From assembly GCA_017305195.1 (NCBI GenBank), contig JAFKMU010000059.1, positions 1 through 64,000 of the forward strand: a stretch of DNA of 64,000 bases, written 5' to 3'. Position 1 is the first letter of the stretch. Each line of letters opens with the position of its first letter. Made by a program: the position numbers and the translations under genes. The DNA is from Verrucomicrobiota bacterium. GTDB lineage: Bacteria; Verrucomicrobiota; Verrucomicrobiia; Chthoniobacterales; Terrimicrobiaceae. The notes below the pieces were generated by a model that searched no databases, was not told the origin of the DNA, and saw only the letters and a list, made by a program, of their open reading frames with translations. This document shows positions 9,465 to 19,736 of this stretch, in pieces.

Positions 9465-11408
9465 TTAGGAAGACTTGCGGCGGCGGCGAGCCATGCCGAT
9501 GGCAAAGGCAATACCGAGACCGATGAGGCCGACCGTTCCGGGCTCAGGGACGACGTTCGTATAGGTGCCGTCGTAGCTGGCCGTGGCCGCACCGCCATTG
9601 ACGGTGGTGTTGCCGAGCAGAGTCTGGAAGTTCACGTCGGAAGTCAGGTCGCCAAGGAAGCGGAAGCTCGAGCCGCCGTTGTTGATGACGGAAAGCGTCG
9701 AGGCTCCGTTGATCGTGCCGAGAGCAGACAGCGTCAGCGCGGTGTCGCTGTTGAGATCGATCACCGAGTTGGCCGTGAGCGAAAGGCTGGCAAAGGTCTG
9801 GGTTGAATCGTCCGAAAGCTCCAGGCGGCCGCCATTGAGATTGAGCGTGCTGGAGTCGCTGAGACGACCGTCGCCATCGAGGACCAGCGTGCCGCCGGTG
9901 ACCTGGGTCGTACCCGTGTAGGCATTGGTCCCGGTGAGGGTGGTCGTGCCGGTCTTGACCTGGACGGTCGAGAAGTTGGAGAGCGATCCGGCGTAGGCAA
10001 AGGAATTGCCGCTGCCGAGGTCGATCTCGACCGTGTTGGCGCCCGTGCCGCCCGAGACATTGCCGGTGATGCTGGCGCTGCCGCCCTGGATTTTCAGCGA
10101 ATCGTTGCCGCCCTCCAGGTCAATCGCGGAGCCATTATCGCCGATGATCGCGCCTGCATTCGTTACGGTATCGCTGCCGTCACCAGTCTGGATGGCCGCG
10201 CCCGTGCCTGCGCCGCGAATCGTGCCGCCCGCATTGTTGGTGATCGTGTCGTCGTAGGAGCCGATCATCTTGATGCCAAATCCGCTGTAGCCGCGAATCG
10301 TGCCGGAGTTCGTCACCGTGGTGGCGGCATGAGCCGCACCGCCATTGGAGTCATCGACGAGAATGCCATTGCCTGCCGACGCGGTGCCGGTGTTGTTCTG
10401 GCCGTAGATTGAGGCTCCGGCATAGTTCGTGATGGTGCCGCCGCCGATGGAGACGCCCTCGGAGTTGTTGCCGACGGATGCGCCGTTGCCGATGATGTTT
10501 CCGTAGTTGGAGATATTGACTGTGCCATCCACGTCGACGCCGTCGCCGTCACCGATGTCGTATTTGGTGTTGTCGAAATTGCCGGTGATCGTGCCGCGGT
10601 TGGTGACGGTGGCGGAGCCGGGCGAGGCTGTCGCTCCATCGATGTTGATGCCCGAGCCATTTTTTCCGGTGATCGTACCGCCGAGGTTATTGGTAACGCT
10701 GACGGTAAAGCCGCTGGCGGTCTCGCCTCCGGTGATGCCATGGCGTCCGGAGATGCTGCCGCTGTTGACGACCTGCCCGCCGGAGTTTGACTGGAAGTCA
10801 ATGCCGTCACTGCCGCTGGCATCTCGATTCGGAGAGCTGCCCTCGACGATCGGGATCGCTTCGATGGTGCCGGCATTTTCGACGTAACCGTTGGCACCCG
10901 GGCGCACCGCGTCGGCGGCTGTCGTTTGAATGATGCCCGTGGCGTAGTTGTACAGCGAGTTCGTGCCCGAGGTGATGGCGCCGAAATCGATGGACTGACT
11001 GCCGCCGGCGGACGCGTTCAGCGAGATCACGCTTCCGTAATTGTAGAAAGTGATGTTGCTGCTGGCCTTGTTCATCTGGATCACGTCGGCGTCGGCGGTC
11101 TGCATCAGTGCGCCCGCGTTGTTTGTGACCGTAAGTGTGAGACCGCCTTTATTGTCCCGGATCGCCCGTCCGGATCCGGTCTGCTTGAGCTGGCCGCTGT
11201 TGGTCAGGGTGGAGCTGCCGTCGATCGTCACGGCAACGGTCGAGCCACTGACTGTGAGAGAGCCGGTCGATGTGATGGTGCCGGTCTGCCCGCTGGAAAG
11301 AGTCTGGGCCGTGGTCGAGGCCGTGCTGATGTTGAAATTTGCCGCATGAGCTGCGGAGATCGCAGCCGAGAGGGCGGCGAGGGTCGGAAGGAGAAGGCGA
11401 GCTTTCAT
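9465..11408 (-). CDS. PEP-CTERM sorted beta-helix/autotransporter-repeat surface protein
   Basis: The 647-residue exported protein has a signal peptide (1-22). A long Gly/Asn/Thr/Ser-rich repetitive region (about 25-480) follows, with recurring TVTNSGTI/GTITG turns typical of a right-handed beta-helix. Next is an autotransporter-associated beta-strand repeat (about 485-560; TGTNAYTGTTQVTGGTLVL). The C-terminal sorting signal is VPEPGTVGLIGLGIAFAIGMARRRR, that is PEP motif, membrane helix, Arg cluster. PEP-CTERM tails are recognised by an exosortase and couple export to extracellular polysaccharide or biofilm matrix; no exosortase is in this window. No outer-membrane autotransporter barrel is present, so it is not a type V secreted protein. 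Confidence 0.9.
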   Translation of the reverse strand: MKARLLLPTLAALSAAISAAHAANFNISTASTTAQTLSSGQTGTITSTGSLTVSGSTVAVTIDGSSTLTNSGQLKQTGSGRAIRDNKGGLTLTVTNNAGALMQTADADVIQMNKASSNITFYNYGSVISLNASAGGSQSIDFGAITSGTNSLYNYATGIIQTTAADAVRPGANGYVENAGTIEAIPIVEGSSPNRDASGSDGIDFQSNSGGQVVNSGSISGRHGITGGETASGFTVSVTNNLGGTITGKNGSGINIDGATASPGSATVTNRGTITGNFDNTKYDIGDGDGVDVDGTVNISNYGNIIGNGASVGNNSEGVSIGGGTITNYAGASIYGQNNTGTASAGNGILVDDSNGGAAHAATTVTNSGTIRGYSGFGIKMIGSYDDTITNNAGGTIRGAGTGAAIQTGDGSDTVTNAGAIIGDNGSAIDLEGGNDSLKIQGGSASITGNVSGGTGANTVEIDLGSGNSFAYAGSLSNFSTVQVKTGTTTLTGTNAYTGTTQVTGGTLVLDGDGRLSDSSTLNLNGGRLELSDDSTQTFASLSLTANSVIDLNSDTALTLSALGTINGASTLSVINNGGSSFRFLGDLTSDVNFQTLLGNTTVNGGAATASYDGTYTNVVPEPGTVGLIGLGIAFAIGMARRRRKSS

Positions 11409-11441
11409 CGTTTGAAAGCGCGCTGAAATACGCGGGAGGCC

Positions 11442-11514
11442 AGGAATTGCCTACCGCTGGATTGTTAAGAATCCGTTACGCTATGAGTTGCGTAACAGAT
11501 TCGTCGCAATTCCT
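11442..11514. repeat. Nested inverted repeats between the PEP-CTERM gene and thiC
   Basis: Outer arms AGGAATTGC (11442-11450) and GCAATTCCT (11506-11514) enclose inner arms GTTACGC (11475-11481) and GCGTAAC (11490-11496). They lie upstream of the PEP-CTERM gene and downstream of thiC, both minus strand. The inner pair could be an operator; the whole could fold as a cruciform or mRNA stem. There is no T tract, so it does not look like a standard terminator. Confidence 0.45.
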
Positions 11515-11534
11515 AATTTTCTTGCCTAATAGCC

Positions 11535-13594
<2,060 letters not shown>

Positions 13595-13709
13595 TTCCAG
13601 GTAGAGTAAGCGATTCCGGCGGCGCGTCAATGCAAGGGAGGGCGTCATTTTTTGCTTTTCGCTCCGCCTCGGTGTGTTGAAGTGACCGCTTCCCTTTTAA
13701 TTCGTAGCC

Positions 13710-14453
13710 ATGAGATTTCAAAACCAAGTCGCCATCGTGACCGGCGCCGGACGCGGCATCGGTGAAGCCATCGCCAAACGCCTTGCCGCCGAGGGAGCCC
13801 GCGTGGCCATCGTCAGCCGGACCGAGGCCAATTCCGTCAAGACCGCCGAGGCCATCAACGCCTCCACCCCCGACTCCGCCAAGCCCTACGCCGTGGACGT
13901 GGCCGATTTTGACGCCGTGCAGAAGGTCGGCGAGCAGATCCTGGCCGACTTCGGCCGCTGTGACATCCTCGTGAACAACGCAGGCATCACCCGCGACACG
14001 CTCGCGATGCGCATGAGTTCGGACGATTGGGATGTCGTGCTCAACACGAACCTCAAGGGCGCTTTCAACTTCACCCGTTCCGTCCTCCGCGCCATGGTCA
14101 AGCAGCGTACGGGCCGCATCATCAACATCAGCTCCGTGAGCGGACTCCTCGGCCTCGCCGGGCAGGCCAACTACGCCGCGAGCAAGGCCGGTCTTGTCGG
14201 CCTCACCAAGACGCTCGCCCGCGAGCTCGCCAGCCGTGGCATCACGGCCAACGTCGTCGCCCCCGGCTTCATCGAGACCGACATGACGGCGGTGCTCAAC
14301 GAAGAAATCCGCAAGGGCGCTCTCGCCCAGATCCCGCAGTCCCGCATGGGTGCGCCGGACGACATCGCCTCGGCGGTCGCCTTCCTCGCCAGCTCCGAGG
14401 CCGGTTACATCACCGGCCAGGTGCTCGCCGTCGACGGCGGCATGAGCATGTAA
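13710..14453 (+). CDS. fabG: 3-oxoacyl-[acyl-carrier-protein] reductase
   Basis: This NADPH-dependent short-chain dehydrogenase reduces 3-oxoacyl-ACP in fatty-acid elongation. The 247-residue length is standard. The cofactor motif is TGAGRGIGEAIA (11-22), followed by NNAGITRD (89-96) and the catalytic Ser142/Tyr155/Lys159 (YAASKAG). The C-terminus VLAVDGGMSM is characteristic of FabG rather than other SDRs. ATG 13710 is the first start of the frame. It stands alone between the thiC riboswitch and a terminator, about 4.3 kb from fabF. Confidence 0.92.
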   Translation: MRFQNQVAIVTGAGRGIGEAIAKRLAAEGARVAIVSRTEANSVKTAEAINASTPDSAKPYAVDVADFDAVQKVGEQILADFGRCDILVNNAGITRDTLAMRMSSDDWDVVLNTNLKGAFNFTRSVLRAMVKQRTGRIINISSVSGLLGLAGQANYAASKAGLVGLTKTLARELASRGITANVVAPGFIETDMTAVLNEEIRKGALAQIPQSRMGAPDDIASAVAFLASSEAGYITGQVLAVDGGMSM

Positions 14454-14480
14454 GGCTCGCAGCCATCGAGTGTTTTTCGG

Positions 14481-14509
14481 AAACGCGGATCGGGCATCGA
14501 TCCGCGTTT
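14481..14509. terminator. Terminator after fabG
   Basis: Arms AAACGCGGATCG and CGATCCGCGTTT enclose a short loop, followed by TTCTATTT on the plus strand. An A run on the other side makes it usable from the convergent WD40 gene as well. Confidence 0.8.
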
Positions 14510-14518
14510 TCTATTTGG

Positions 14519-15505
14519 CTAAACAGCCTGGAACACCACGACCAGCCCGTCGCCGTCGCCTACGGCGAGGAGGGTGCTGTCGGCATTCCATGCGAGCGAG
14601 GTAATGTTGTTCTCGCCCTGGAAAGCCGAGACCGGCTTGTCATTGGCGGAAAGCACCAGCCGACCGAGGATGTCGCCGGTCGCGAGGTATTTGCCGTCGG
14701 GCGACCACGCGATGGCCTCCACGTCTCCCTGGTGAAACTGCAACTGGCCGGGAGTTGAACCCTCGGGGCCGTTTTTCGGCGTGCAATCCCAGACCGTGAC
14801 CATCGGGCTGCCGCCGGTGGCGAGCCGCTTGCCGTCGGGCGAGAAGGCCATGGCCTTGACCTTCGTTTCGTAGCCCTGAATGTGCAGGGGATAGTCGCGG
14901 TTGAAATCGTAGAGGTGAACACTCGCGGTCTGGTCGCCGGTGACGAGCCAGCGGCCGTCCGGGCTCCAGGCCACGGAAAGGCTCGCGCCGCCCCAGTCAA
15001 ACTTTGCGAACGGTTCCGTGGCCCCGAGCCGCCACATGCGCGCGCCGCCGCCGCTGACGGAGGCAACCTCGCGGGCGTTTTTCGGGTTCCAGGCCGCATC
15101 GGTCACGGAGGTCTGGTGCTCGCCGAAGGTGGCGACGGTTTCGCCCTTGCGGTCGAGGATCAGGAGATTCTTGCCGAAGCCGACCGCGAGGTGCTGGCCG
15201 TCCGGACTCCAGACGACGCGCTCGATCACGCTGCGCCCGAGTTTCACCTCGGCGACGGCTTCACAGGCAGGGAGGGAATGAAGGCGCACCCGCCCGTCGA
15301 AGCCGCAGGTCGCCACGAGATCGGGCGTCGCGGAGGATGCTCCATTCCCGAGACCATGGTCTGGCAGGGCGCTCGTGATTTCGCCTTCCTTGCCGAGGAT
15401 CAGGATCGCTCCGGTGACCGGCGTGACGCAGAGGTGGTCTCCTGCCCATTGGACGTTCAGGATGCAGTCATCCGCCTGCACAGCGGCGTATTTTTTCAGT
15501 CCCAT
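14519..15505 (-). CDS. WD40-repeat beta-propeller protein, operonic with COG0523 GTPase
   Basis: The 328-residue protein consists of WD40-type blades, with recurring signatures VVWSPDGQHLAVG, VAWSPDGRWLVTGD, MAFSPDGKRLATGG, IAWSPDGKYLATGD and LAWNADSTLLAVGD. About seven blades fit the length. There is no signal peptide, so it is probably a cytoplasmic scaffold. It starts 6 bp after the stop of the COG0523 GTPase on the same strand, so the two are almost certainly one transcript. An interaction with the GTPase or its client metalloprotein is an inference from that arrangement only. Confidence 0.85.
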   Translation of the reverse strand: MGLKKYAAVQADDCILNVQWAGDHLCVTPVTGAILILGKEGEITSALPDHGLGNGASSATPDLVATCGFDGRVRLHSLPACEAVAEVKLGRSVIERVVWSPDGQHLAVGFGKNLLILDRKGETVATFGEHQTSVTDAAWNPKNAREVASVSGGGARMWRLGATEPFAKFDWGGASLSVAWSPDGRWLVTGDQTASVHLYDFNRDYPLHIQGYETKVKAMAFSPDGKRLATGGSPMVTVWDCTPKNGPEGSTPGQLQFHQGDVEAIAWSPDGKYLATGDILGRLVLSANDKPVSAFQGENNITSLAWNADSTLLAVGDGDGLVVVFQAV

Positions 15506-15511
15506 GGAAGA

Positions 15512-16651
15512 CTAAAGGGTGCAGGCCTGGAAGGCCTTGGTCAGCTCCGCGCGGTCGAGGTGGCGACCGATGAAAACCAGCACGCTCTTGCGTTGGCGAT
15601 CACCCCATGGCCCACCGTCCGCCGCGTTCATGATCATGTGAACGCCCTGGAAGACGATGCGCTTCGGGTTGTTACGCACGGCCACGATGCCCTTGGTGCG
15701 AAAGATATCCTGACCCTTGGTGCGGAGGAGTTCGCTGAGCCAGGTATTCAGTTTTTCCCCATCACAGTCGCCCACATGCTCCAGAGCCACGCTGGTGACG
15801 GTCTCGTCATGGTGATGATGGTGGTGATGCTCCTCGTGCTTGCACTCGCCATGCTCGTGATCGCAATCCGAGTGGTCGTGCTCATGCTCGCAATGGTCGT
15901 GCTCATGCTCGCAATGGCCGTGCTCATGCTCGCAATGGCCGTGCTCATGCTCGCAATGGCCGTGCTCGTGGTCGCAGTGGGAATGATCGTCCTCCTCTTC
16001 CTCAAGGAAGTGCGGGTCGAGCTCCATGGCGCGGTCGAGGTTGAAGCCTCCCACGTCGAGCACGTCGGCGATCGGGAGCTGGGCGTTGGTCGTGCGGTGA
16101 ATCTTCGCGAGGGCGTTCATGCCCCGGATGCGGCGTTCGAGCGAGTCGAGTTCAGCCGGGGTGACGAGGTCGCACTTGTTGAGGATGATCACGTCGGCAA
16201 AGGCGATCTGCTCCTTGGCCTCCTCGCTGTCATCGATGTGGAGCAGGATGTGCTTGGCGTCGACCAGGGTGACGACGGCGTTCACCTTGAGCTTGTCCTG
16301 CATTTCCTCGTCGGCAAAGAAGGTCTGCACGACCGGACCGGGGTCGGCGAGGCCGGTGGTCTCGATGAGGATGTGGTCAAACTTGTCGCGGCGCTTCATC
16401 AGGCTGCCGAGGATGCGGATAAGGTCGCCGCGCACGGTGCAGCAGATGCAGCCGTTGTTCATCTCAAAGAGTTCCTCGTCGGTGTTGATGACCAGCTCAT
16501 GGTCGATGCCGATCTCGCCGAACTCGTTTTCAATCACGGCAATGCGCAGCCCGTGCTCTTCGGTGAGGATGCGGTTGAGGAGAGTGGTTTTGCCCGCGCC
16601 GAGGAATCCCGTCAGGATCGTCACCGGTACGCGTGTGTCTTCTGTGGCCAT
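15512..16651 (-). CDS. COG0523 (CobW/ZNG-family) metallochaperone GTPase with His/Cys-rich linker
   Basis: The 379-residue G3E-family P-loop GTPase is probably a zinc (or other metal) chaperone. It has Walker A GFLGAGKTT (15-23), the family metal motif CICC (68-71), the Walker-B-like ETTGLADP and the base-recognition NKCD. The C-terminal CobW_C domain ends GPWGDRQRKSVLVFIGRHLD. Between the domains lies an extreme metal-binding linker with repeated HCEHEHG heptads ending in seven consecutive His. I chose ATG 16651, which begins MATEDTRVPVTILTG; the longer open frame upstream reads through the divergent promoter. It is first gene of an operon with the WD40 protein and divergent from a second COG0523 gene. 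Confidence 0.92.
   Translation of the reverse strand: MATEDTRVPVTILTGFLGAGKTTLLNRILTEEHGLRIAVIENEFGEIGIDHELVINTDEELFEMNNGCICCTVRGDLIRILGSLMKRRDKFDHILIETTGLADPGPVVQTFFADEEMQDKLKVNAVVTLVDAKHILLHIDDSEEAKEQIAFADVIILNKCDLVTPAELDSLERRIRGMNALAKIHRTTNAQLPIADVLDVGGFNLDRAMELDPHFLEEEEDDHSHCDHEHGHCEHEHGHCEHEHGHCEHEHDHCEHEHDHSDCDHEHGECKHEEHHHHHHHDETVTSVALEHVGDCDGEKLNTWLSELLRTKGQDIFRTKGIVAVRNNPKRIVFQGVHMIMNAADGGPWGDRQRKSVLVFIGRHLDRAELTKAFQACTL
15877..15981. repeat. Tandem 21-bp repeats encoding the His/Cys linker
   Basis: Units of 21 bp (CGTGCTCATGCTCGCAATGG plus C/T on the plus strand) start at 15877, 15898, 15919 and 15940 and are near identical. A diverged fifth follows at 15961. Each encodes one seven-residue metal-binding heptad on the minus strand. 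Near-identity of units implies recent expansion, so copy number may vary between strains. Confidence 0.85.
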
Positions 16652-16687
16652 GCCATACACGAACCCACGGAGGCATTTCTGGCAATT

Positions 16688-16700
16688 GCAAACCGTTTGC
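16688..16700. promoter_or_regulatory. Putative operator between divergent COG0523 genes
   Basis: GCAAACCGTTTGC is a perfect palindrome (6-bp arms around one C) in the 79-bp divergent promoter region of two metal-chaperone GTPases. A copy with one mismatch (GCAAACCGTTTGA, 19694-19706) occurs about 30 bp upstream of the EfeO-like/FTR1 genes. This suggests a shared metal-responsive regulator; it does not match the usual Fur or Zur box consensus that I know. Confidence 0.45.
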
Positions 16701-16730
16701 CGAAACGAAGTTTTCTGCCATGTTCCCCGC

Positions 16731-17699
16731 ATGACGCCTCTCGTCGTGCTCGTCGGGTTTCTGGGTTCCGGTAAGACTACGTTTCTGAAATCGCTCCTTC
16801 CCGAGCTGAAATCCCAGCGCCTCGCGCCACGGGTCATCATCAACGACTACCAGAATGCCGGGGTCGACGCGGAGCAGTTGCGGGCTTTTACCGAGGAAAT
16901 CCGCGCCATCAGCGGAGATTGCGTCTGCTGCGGATCGCGCGAAGAACTCGTGTCCTCGCTGGAGGCTTTTTCGCACACGCCCGGCTCGATTGCCGTGGTG
17001 GAGACCAACGGAACGACCGATGCCGAGCAACTGATCGAAATGCTCTCTTTGGAGCCGGGTCTCGATAAATTCACCCTCCCGATCCAGGTCTCGCTCATTG
17101 ATGGAAAACGCTGGCAGAAGCGCTTCTGGCACAACGCGCTGGAGCGCGAGCAGGCCCGTACGGCGGCGCATGTCATCATTTCCCGGCAGGATGTCGTCGA
17201 TGCGAAGCGGCTGGAGGAGGTGAAGAACTCCCTGCGAGAGCACAAAGTGCGCGGACAGATCGGGACCGTGGAGACGGTATCCGCCGAATTGGCCAAAGTT
17301 GTCGCCCGGGCCGGAATCGTCAGCGCGCGGCTGGTGGAAAAAGCGTCCTGCGGCTGCGATCACGATCACTGCGAGCATGAAGGGCATTCGCACCACCATC
17401 ATGAGGACAGCCACTTTTCCTCGATCGAGTTGGCCCTGCCGGAGCAGGTGAAGAAATCGGATTTCACCGCCTTCCTCCAAGGTCTGCCCGATGAAGTGAT
17501 CCGCGCCAAAGGACTGGTCAGTTTCGCGGAGGAGCCCGGGGAGTTCTTCGTCTTTCAGAAGGTGGATCGTTTCGAGGAGCCCCAATATTTCCCGGTGGGA
17601 AAAGAACCGAGGGTTCGAATCCCCCTGGCGCTCTTCATCGGGCCGGAAATTCCCGAGGATCGCCTGCGCGACGGGATCGCCCGATTTTCACAGAGTTGA
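16731..17699 (+). CDS. Second COG0523 (CobW/ZNG-family) GTPase
   Basis: The 322-residue paralogue is shorter and more diverged. It has Walker A GFLGSGKTT (9-17), metal motif CVCC (64-67) and a switch region ETNGTTDAEQL. A short His/Cys cluster CGCDHDHCEHEGHSHHHH (about 204-221) stands where the neighbour has its long repeat, and a CobW_C-like C-terminus follows. The usual NKxD motif is replaced by SRQDVVD, so nucleotide specificity may differ. ATG 16731 was chosen because everything upstream in the frame is antisense to the divergent gene. It shares a promoter region with that gene, suggesting common metal-dependent control. DUF423 follows after 32 bp. Confidence 0.88.
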   Translation: MTPLVVLVGFLGSGKTTFLKSLLPELKSQRLAPRVIINDYQNAGVDAEQLRAFTEEIRAISGDCVCCGSREELVSSLEAFSHTPGSIAVVETNGTTDAEQLIEMLSLEPGLDKFTLPIQVSLIDGKRWQKRFWHNALEREQARTAAHVIISRQDVVDAKRLEEVKNSLREHKVRGQIGTVETVSAELAKVVARAGIVSARLVEKASCGCDHDHCEHEGHSHHHHEDSHFSSIELALPEQVKKSDFTAFLQGLPDEVIRAKGLVSFAEEPGEFFVFQKVDRFEEPQYFPVGKEPRVRIPLALFIGPEIPEDRLRDGIARFSQS

Positions 17700-17731
17700 T
17701 TTTAGGCGGGAACTCGCCAAAGTTTCGGGCC

Positions 17732-18070
17732 ATGTCTCTCGCCATTCAAGTCGCCGCTGTCTTGGGATTTCTCGGAGTCGCTCTCGGAGCTTTTGGGGCC
17801 CACGGGCTCAAGGCCACCCTCACGGCCAATGACACTCTCGCCATCTGGCAGACGGCGGTGCTGTATCACCTGCTCCATGCCGTGGCGTCGCTCTGGGCGG
17901 CGGAACGTCAGCCGATGGTGGTCTGGTTCTGGGCGGCGGGCATCCTGATTTTCTCCGGCTCCCTCTACATCCTGGCGGTCACCAACATCAAATGGCTGGG
18001 TGCGATCACGCCGATCGGCGGCCTGTTTTTTCTCGCTGGGTGGCTGACGCTGGTGATCAAGCCGCGCTGA
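17732..18070 (+). CDS. DUF423 (YgdD-type) small membrane protein
   Basis: The 112-residue protein has four hydrophobic membrane segments and the family pattern LGAFGAHGLK near the N-terminus (about 17-26), then WQTAVLYHLLHA, FSGSLYIL and ITPIGGLFFLAGW. The biochemical role of DUF423 is unknown. ATG 17732 begins directly with the first membrane helix; the longer frame adds a polar stretch overlapping the upstream gene. It may be cotranscribed with the COG0523 gene 32 bp upstream. Its stop abuts the convergent YjbQ gene. Confidence 0.88.
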   Translation: MSLAIQVAAVLGFLGVALGAFGAHGLKATLTANDTLAIWQTAVLYHLLHAVASLWAAERQPMVVWFWAAGILIFSGSLYILAVTNIKWLGAITPIGGLFFLAGWLTLVIKPR

Positions 18071-18490
18071 TCACTCGCCGACCACGCTGACGACGAGCCG
18101 ACGCCGATGAGGGGCGCGGCGATGCTCGAAGACAAAGATGCCCTGCCAGGTGCCGAGCTGCATGCGGCCCTGGGCGAGGGGGATCACCTCGCTCGACCGG
18201 GTCAGCACCATGCGAATGTGGGAGGTCATGTCGTCCGGCCCCTCCAGGGTATGGACGAAGCCCTTGGAATCCTCCGGCACGAGGCGCTCAAAGAACGTCT
18301 TCAGGTCGGTCTGCGCCGAGGGATCGGCGTTTTCAAAGATGATGAGGCTCGCGCTGGTGTGCTGAATGAAAACCGTCACCGTGCCCGTGCGAATGCCGCT
18401 GGCGCGGACGATGCGCTCGACCTCGTCGGTGATCTCGTAGGTTCCCTTGCCGCGCGTCGCGACCTCGAAGGTGTCAGTGTGCGCTGCCAT
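18071..18490 (-). CDS. YjbQ/UPF0047 family protein
   Basis: The 139-residue protein belongs to the YjbQ (secondary thiamine-phosphate synthase-like) family. It shows VTVFIQHTSASLIIFENADP (about 38-57), a family-specific metal/phosphate site with conserved His and Asn, then a C-terminal GTWQGIFVFEHR. The physiological reaction is not settled; weak thiamine-phosphate synthase activity is reported for the family. The ATG at 18490 overlaps the end of the upstream lactonase gene by 17 bp, suggesting translational coupling; an alternative ATG at 18511 adds seven basic residues. Confidence 0.88.
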   Translation of the reverse strand: MAAHTDTFEVATRGKGTYEITDEVERIVRASGIRTGTVTVFIQHTSASLIIFENADPSAQTDLKTFFERLVPEDSKGFVHTLEGPDDMTSHIRMVLTRSSEVIPLAQGRMQLGTWQGIFVFEHRRAPHRRRLVVSVVGE

Positions 18491-19610
18491 TTTGCGGGAT
18501 CGGATTTTCAAACGTCACGCACGAGGGATTAACCACATCCGCACGATGATCCGTCGGGGTGAGGCGGCCGGTTGCCGGGTCGATCTTCAAAACGGCCAGC
18601 TTTCCGTCTTTCTGCCCGGCAGTGATGAGCCATTTGCCCGAGGGGTCGATGCCGAACGCTCGCGGAACCAGGACGAGGGCGGGGACATTTTCCACGAAGG
18701 TGACTTTTCCATCCGCGCCAACGGCGAAGACCGAGATCGAATCGTGGACGCGGTTGGAGACATAAATCCATTTGCCCGAGGGGTGCATCTGAATGCCGGA
18801 GCTCGTGAACGTCGCCGTATCGGTGCCCACTGGCAGGAGCGGCTCGGTTTGAATGAGCGTCAGGGTTCCCTTGGCGGGATCACGGGAGAAGACATTGAGG
18901 GTGAGATCCAGTTCGCCATTCACGTAGAGGTACTTGCCGTCCGCCGACATGACGGAATGACGAGGACCGGCTCCCGCCTGGGGACGACCGCTCGGCGGAT
19001 CGGTCGGAGTCATGGTGCCGGTGGATCGGTCAAACTGGTAGCTCCAGACATTGTCCGACCCGAGATCGCAGACGTAGGCGAATTTCAACTCGGGGTCCGT
19101 GATGACGGAATGCCCAAAGGGGCGCTGCTGCCGCTTGGGGTTCGGCCCGGACCCGGTAAAGGTGACGAGCGAGGTCCGCTCGCCCAGGGCCCCATCGGGA
19201 TTCGTGACAAAGCAGGCCGCGCTGCCCCCGCCGTAATTGGCCACAAAAACATAGCCCGGCGCGAGCCAGACATGGCACGTTCCGCTTCCGCCGGAGGGCT
19301 GCTGGTTGATCAGCGCGAGCTTGCCATCATTCTCGACTTTGTAGGCGGCAGTCATCGAGGCGTCGCCGCTCTCCACCGCGGCGTAAAGATACTCGTTATC
19401 CGGGGTGATGGCGACGAACCCCGAGTTGTCCGCGGCGGCGGCGAGCACGGGTTTGCTCAGTTTTCCGGTCTTGGTGTCCAGCGTGGAGCGCCAGATTCCC
19501 TGGTTGTCCGAGGCTTTCCCATACGTTCCAATGTAGAAGGGTTCGGTCTGACTTTGTGCGGCTGAGATCATGATGAGAGAGGTGATGAGGGACAGGAGGA
19601 CGTGTCTCAC
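18474..19610 (-). CDS. Secreted lactonase-type seven-bladed beta-propeller
   Basis: The 378-residue protein of the YbhE/6-phosphogluconolactonase-like propeller family has a signal peptide (1-20, cleavage around AQSQ). Family segments include FYIGTYG, HVWLAPGYVFVANYGGGSA, FGHSVITDPELKFAYVCDLGSDNVW, GAGPRHSVMSADGKYLYVNGEL and FGIDPSGKWLITAGQ. The family includes cytosolic 6-phosphogluconolactonases, but the exported location argues for hydrolysis of another lactone or a structural role. It is first of a two-gene unit with yjbQ, overlapping by 17 bp. The substrate is not inferable. Confidence 0.85.
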   Translation of the reverse strand: MRHVLLSLITSLIMISAAQSQTEPFYIGTYGKASDNQGIWRSTLDTKTGKLSKPVLAAAADNSGFVAITPDNEYLYAAVESGDASMTAAYKVENDGKLALINQQPSGGSGTCHVWLAPGYVFVANYGGGSAACFVTNPDGALGERTSLVTFTGSGPNPKRQQRPFGHSVITDPELKFAYVCDLGSDNVWSYQFDRSTGTMTPTDPPSGRPQAGAGPRHSVMSADGKYLYVNGELDLTLNVFSRDPAKGTLTLIQTEPLLPVGTDTATFTSSGIQMHPSGKWIYVSNRVHDSISVFAVGADGKVTFVENVPALVLVPRAFGIDPSGKWLITAGQKDGKLAVLKIDPATGRLTPTDHRADVVNPSCVTFENPIPQNGSAH

Positions 19611-19693
19611 GCGGTCAGTTTCTCCGCGGGAAATGCGATCTCAAGCGCAAATCCGGGTCTTTTTGTCGCAATTCCCCGCCAAATTTTTCCCTC

Positions 19694-19706
19694 GCAAACC
19701 GTTTGA
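19694..19706. promoter_or_regulatory. Second copy of the GCAAACCGTTTG motif, upstream of iron-uptake genes
   Basis: GCAAACCGTTTGA matches the palindrome between the COG0523 genes in 12 of 13 positions. It ends 30 bp before the ATG of the EfeO-like gene, a position compatible with promoter occlusion by a repressor. Confidence 0.4.
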
Positions 19707-19736
19707 GACTGGTTAAGAGTGCGACTCAATCTCAAT

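Noticed and set aside
15840-15985. Considered as a CRISPR array because of regular tandem units
   Set aside because: Units are contiguous, without spacers, and encode the metal-binding linker in frame. No CRISPR array or cas gene is seen in the window.
14882-16774. A 630-codon plus-strand ORF with Leu/Ala/Met/Val runs
   Set aside because: It is antisense to the WD40 and COG0523 genes; the apparent hydrophobic repeats are the reverse reading of the His/Cys heptads.
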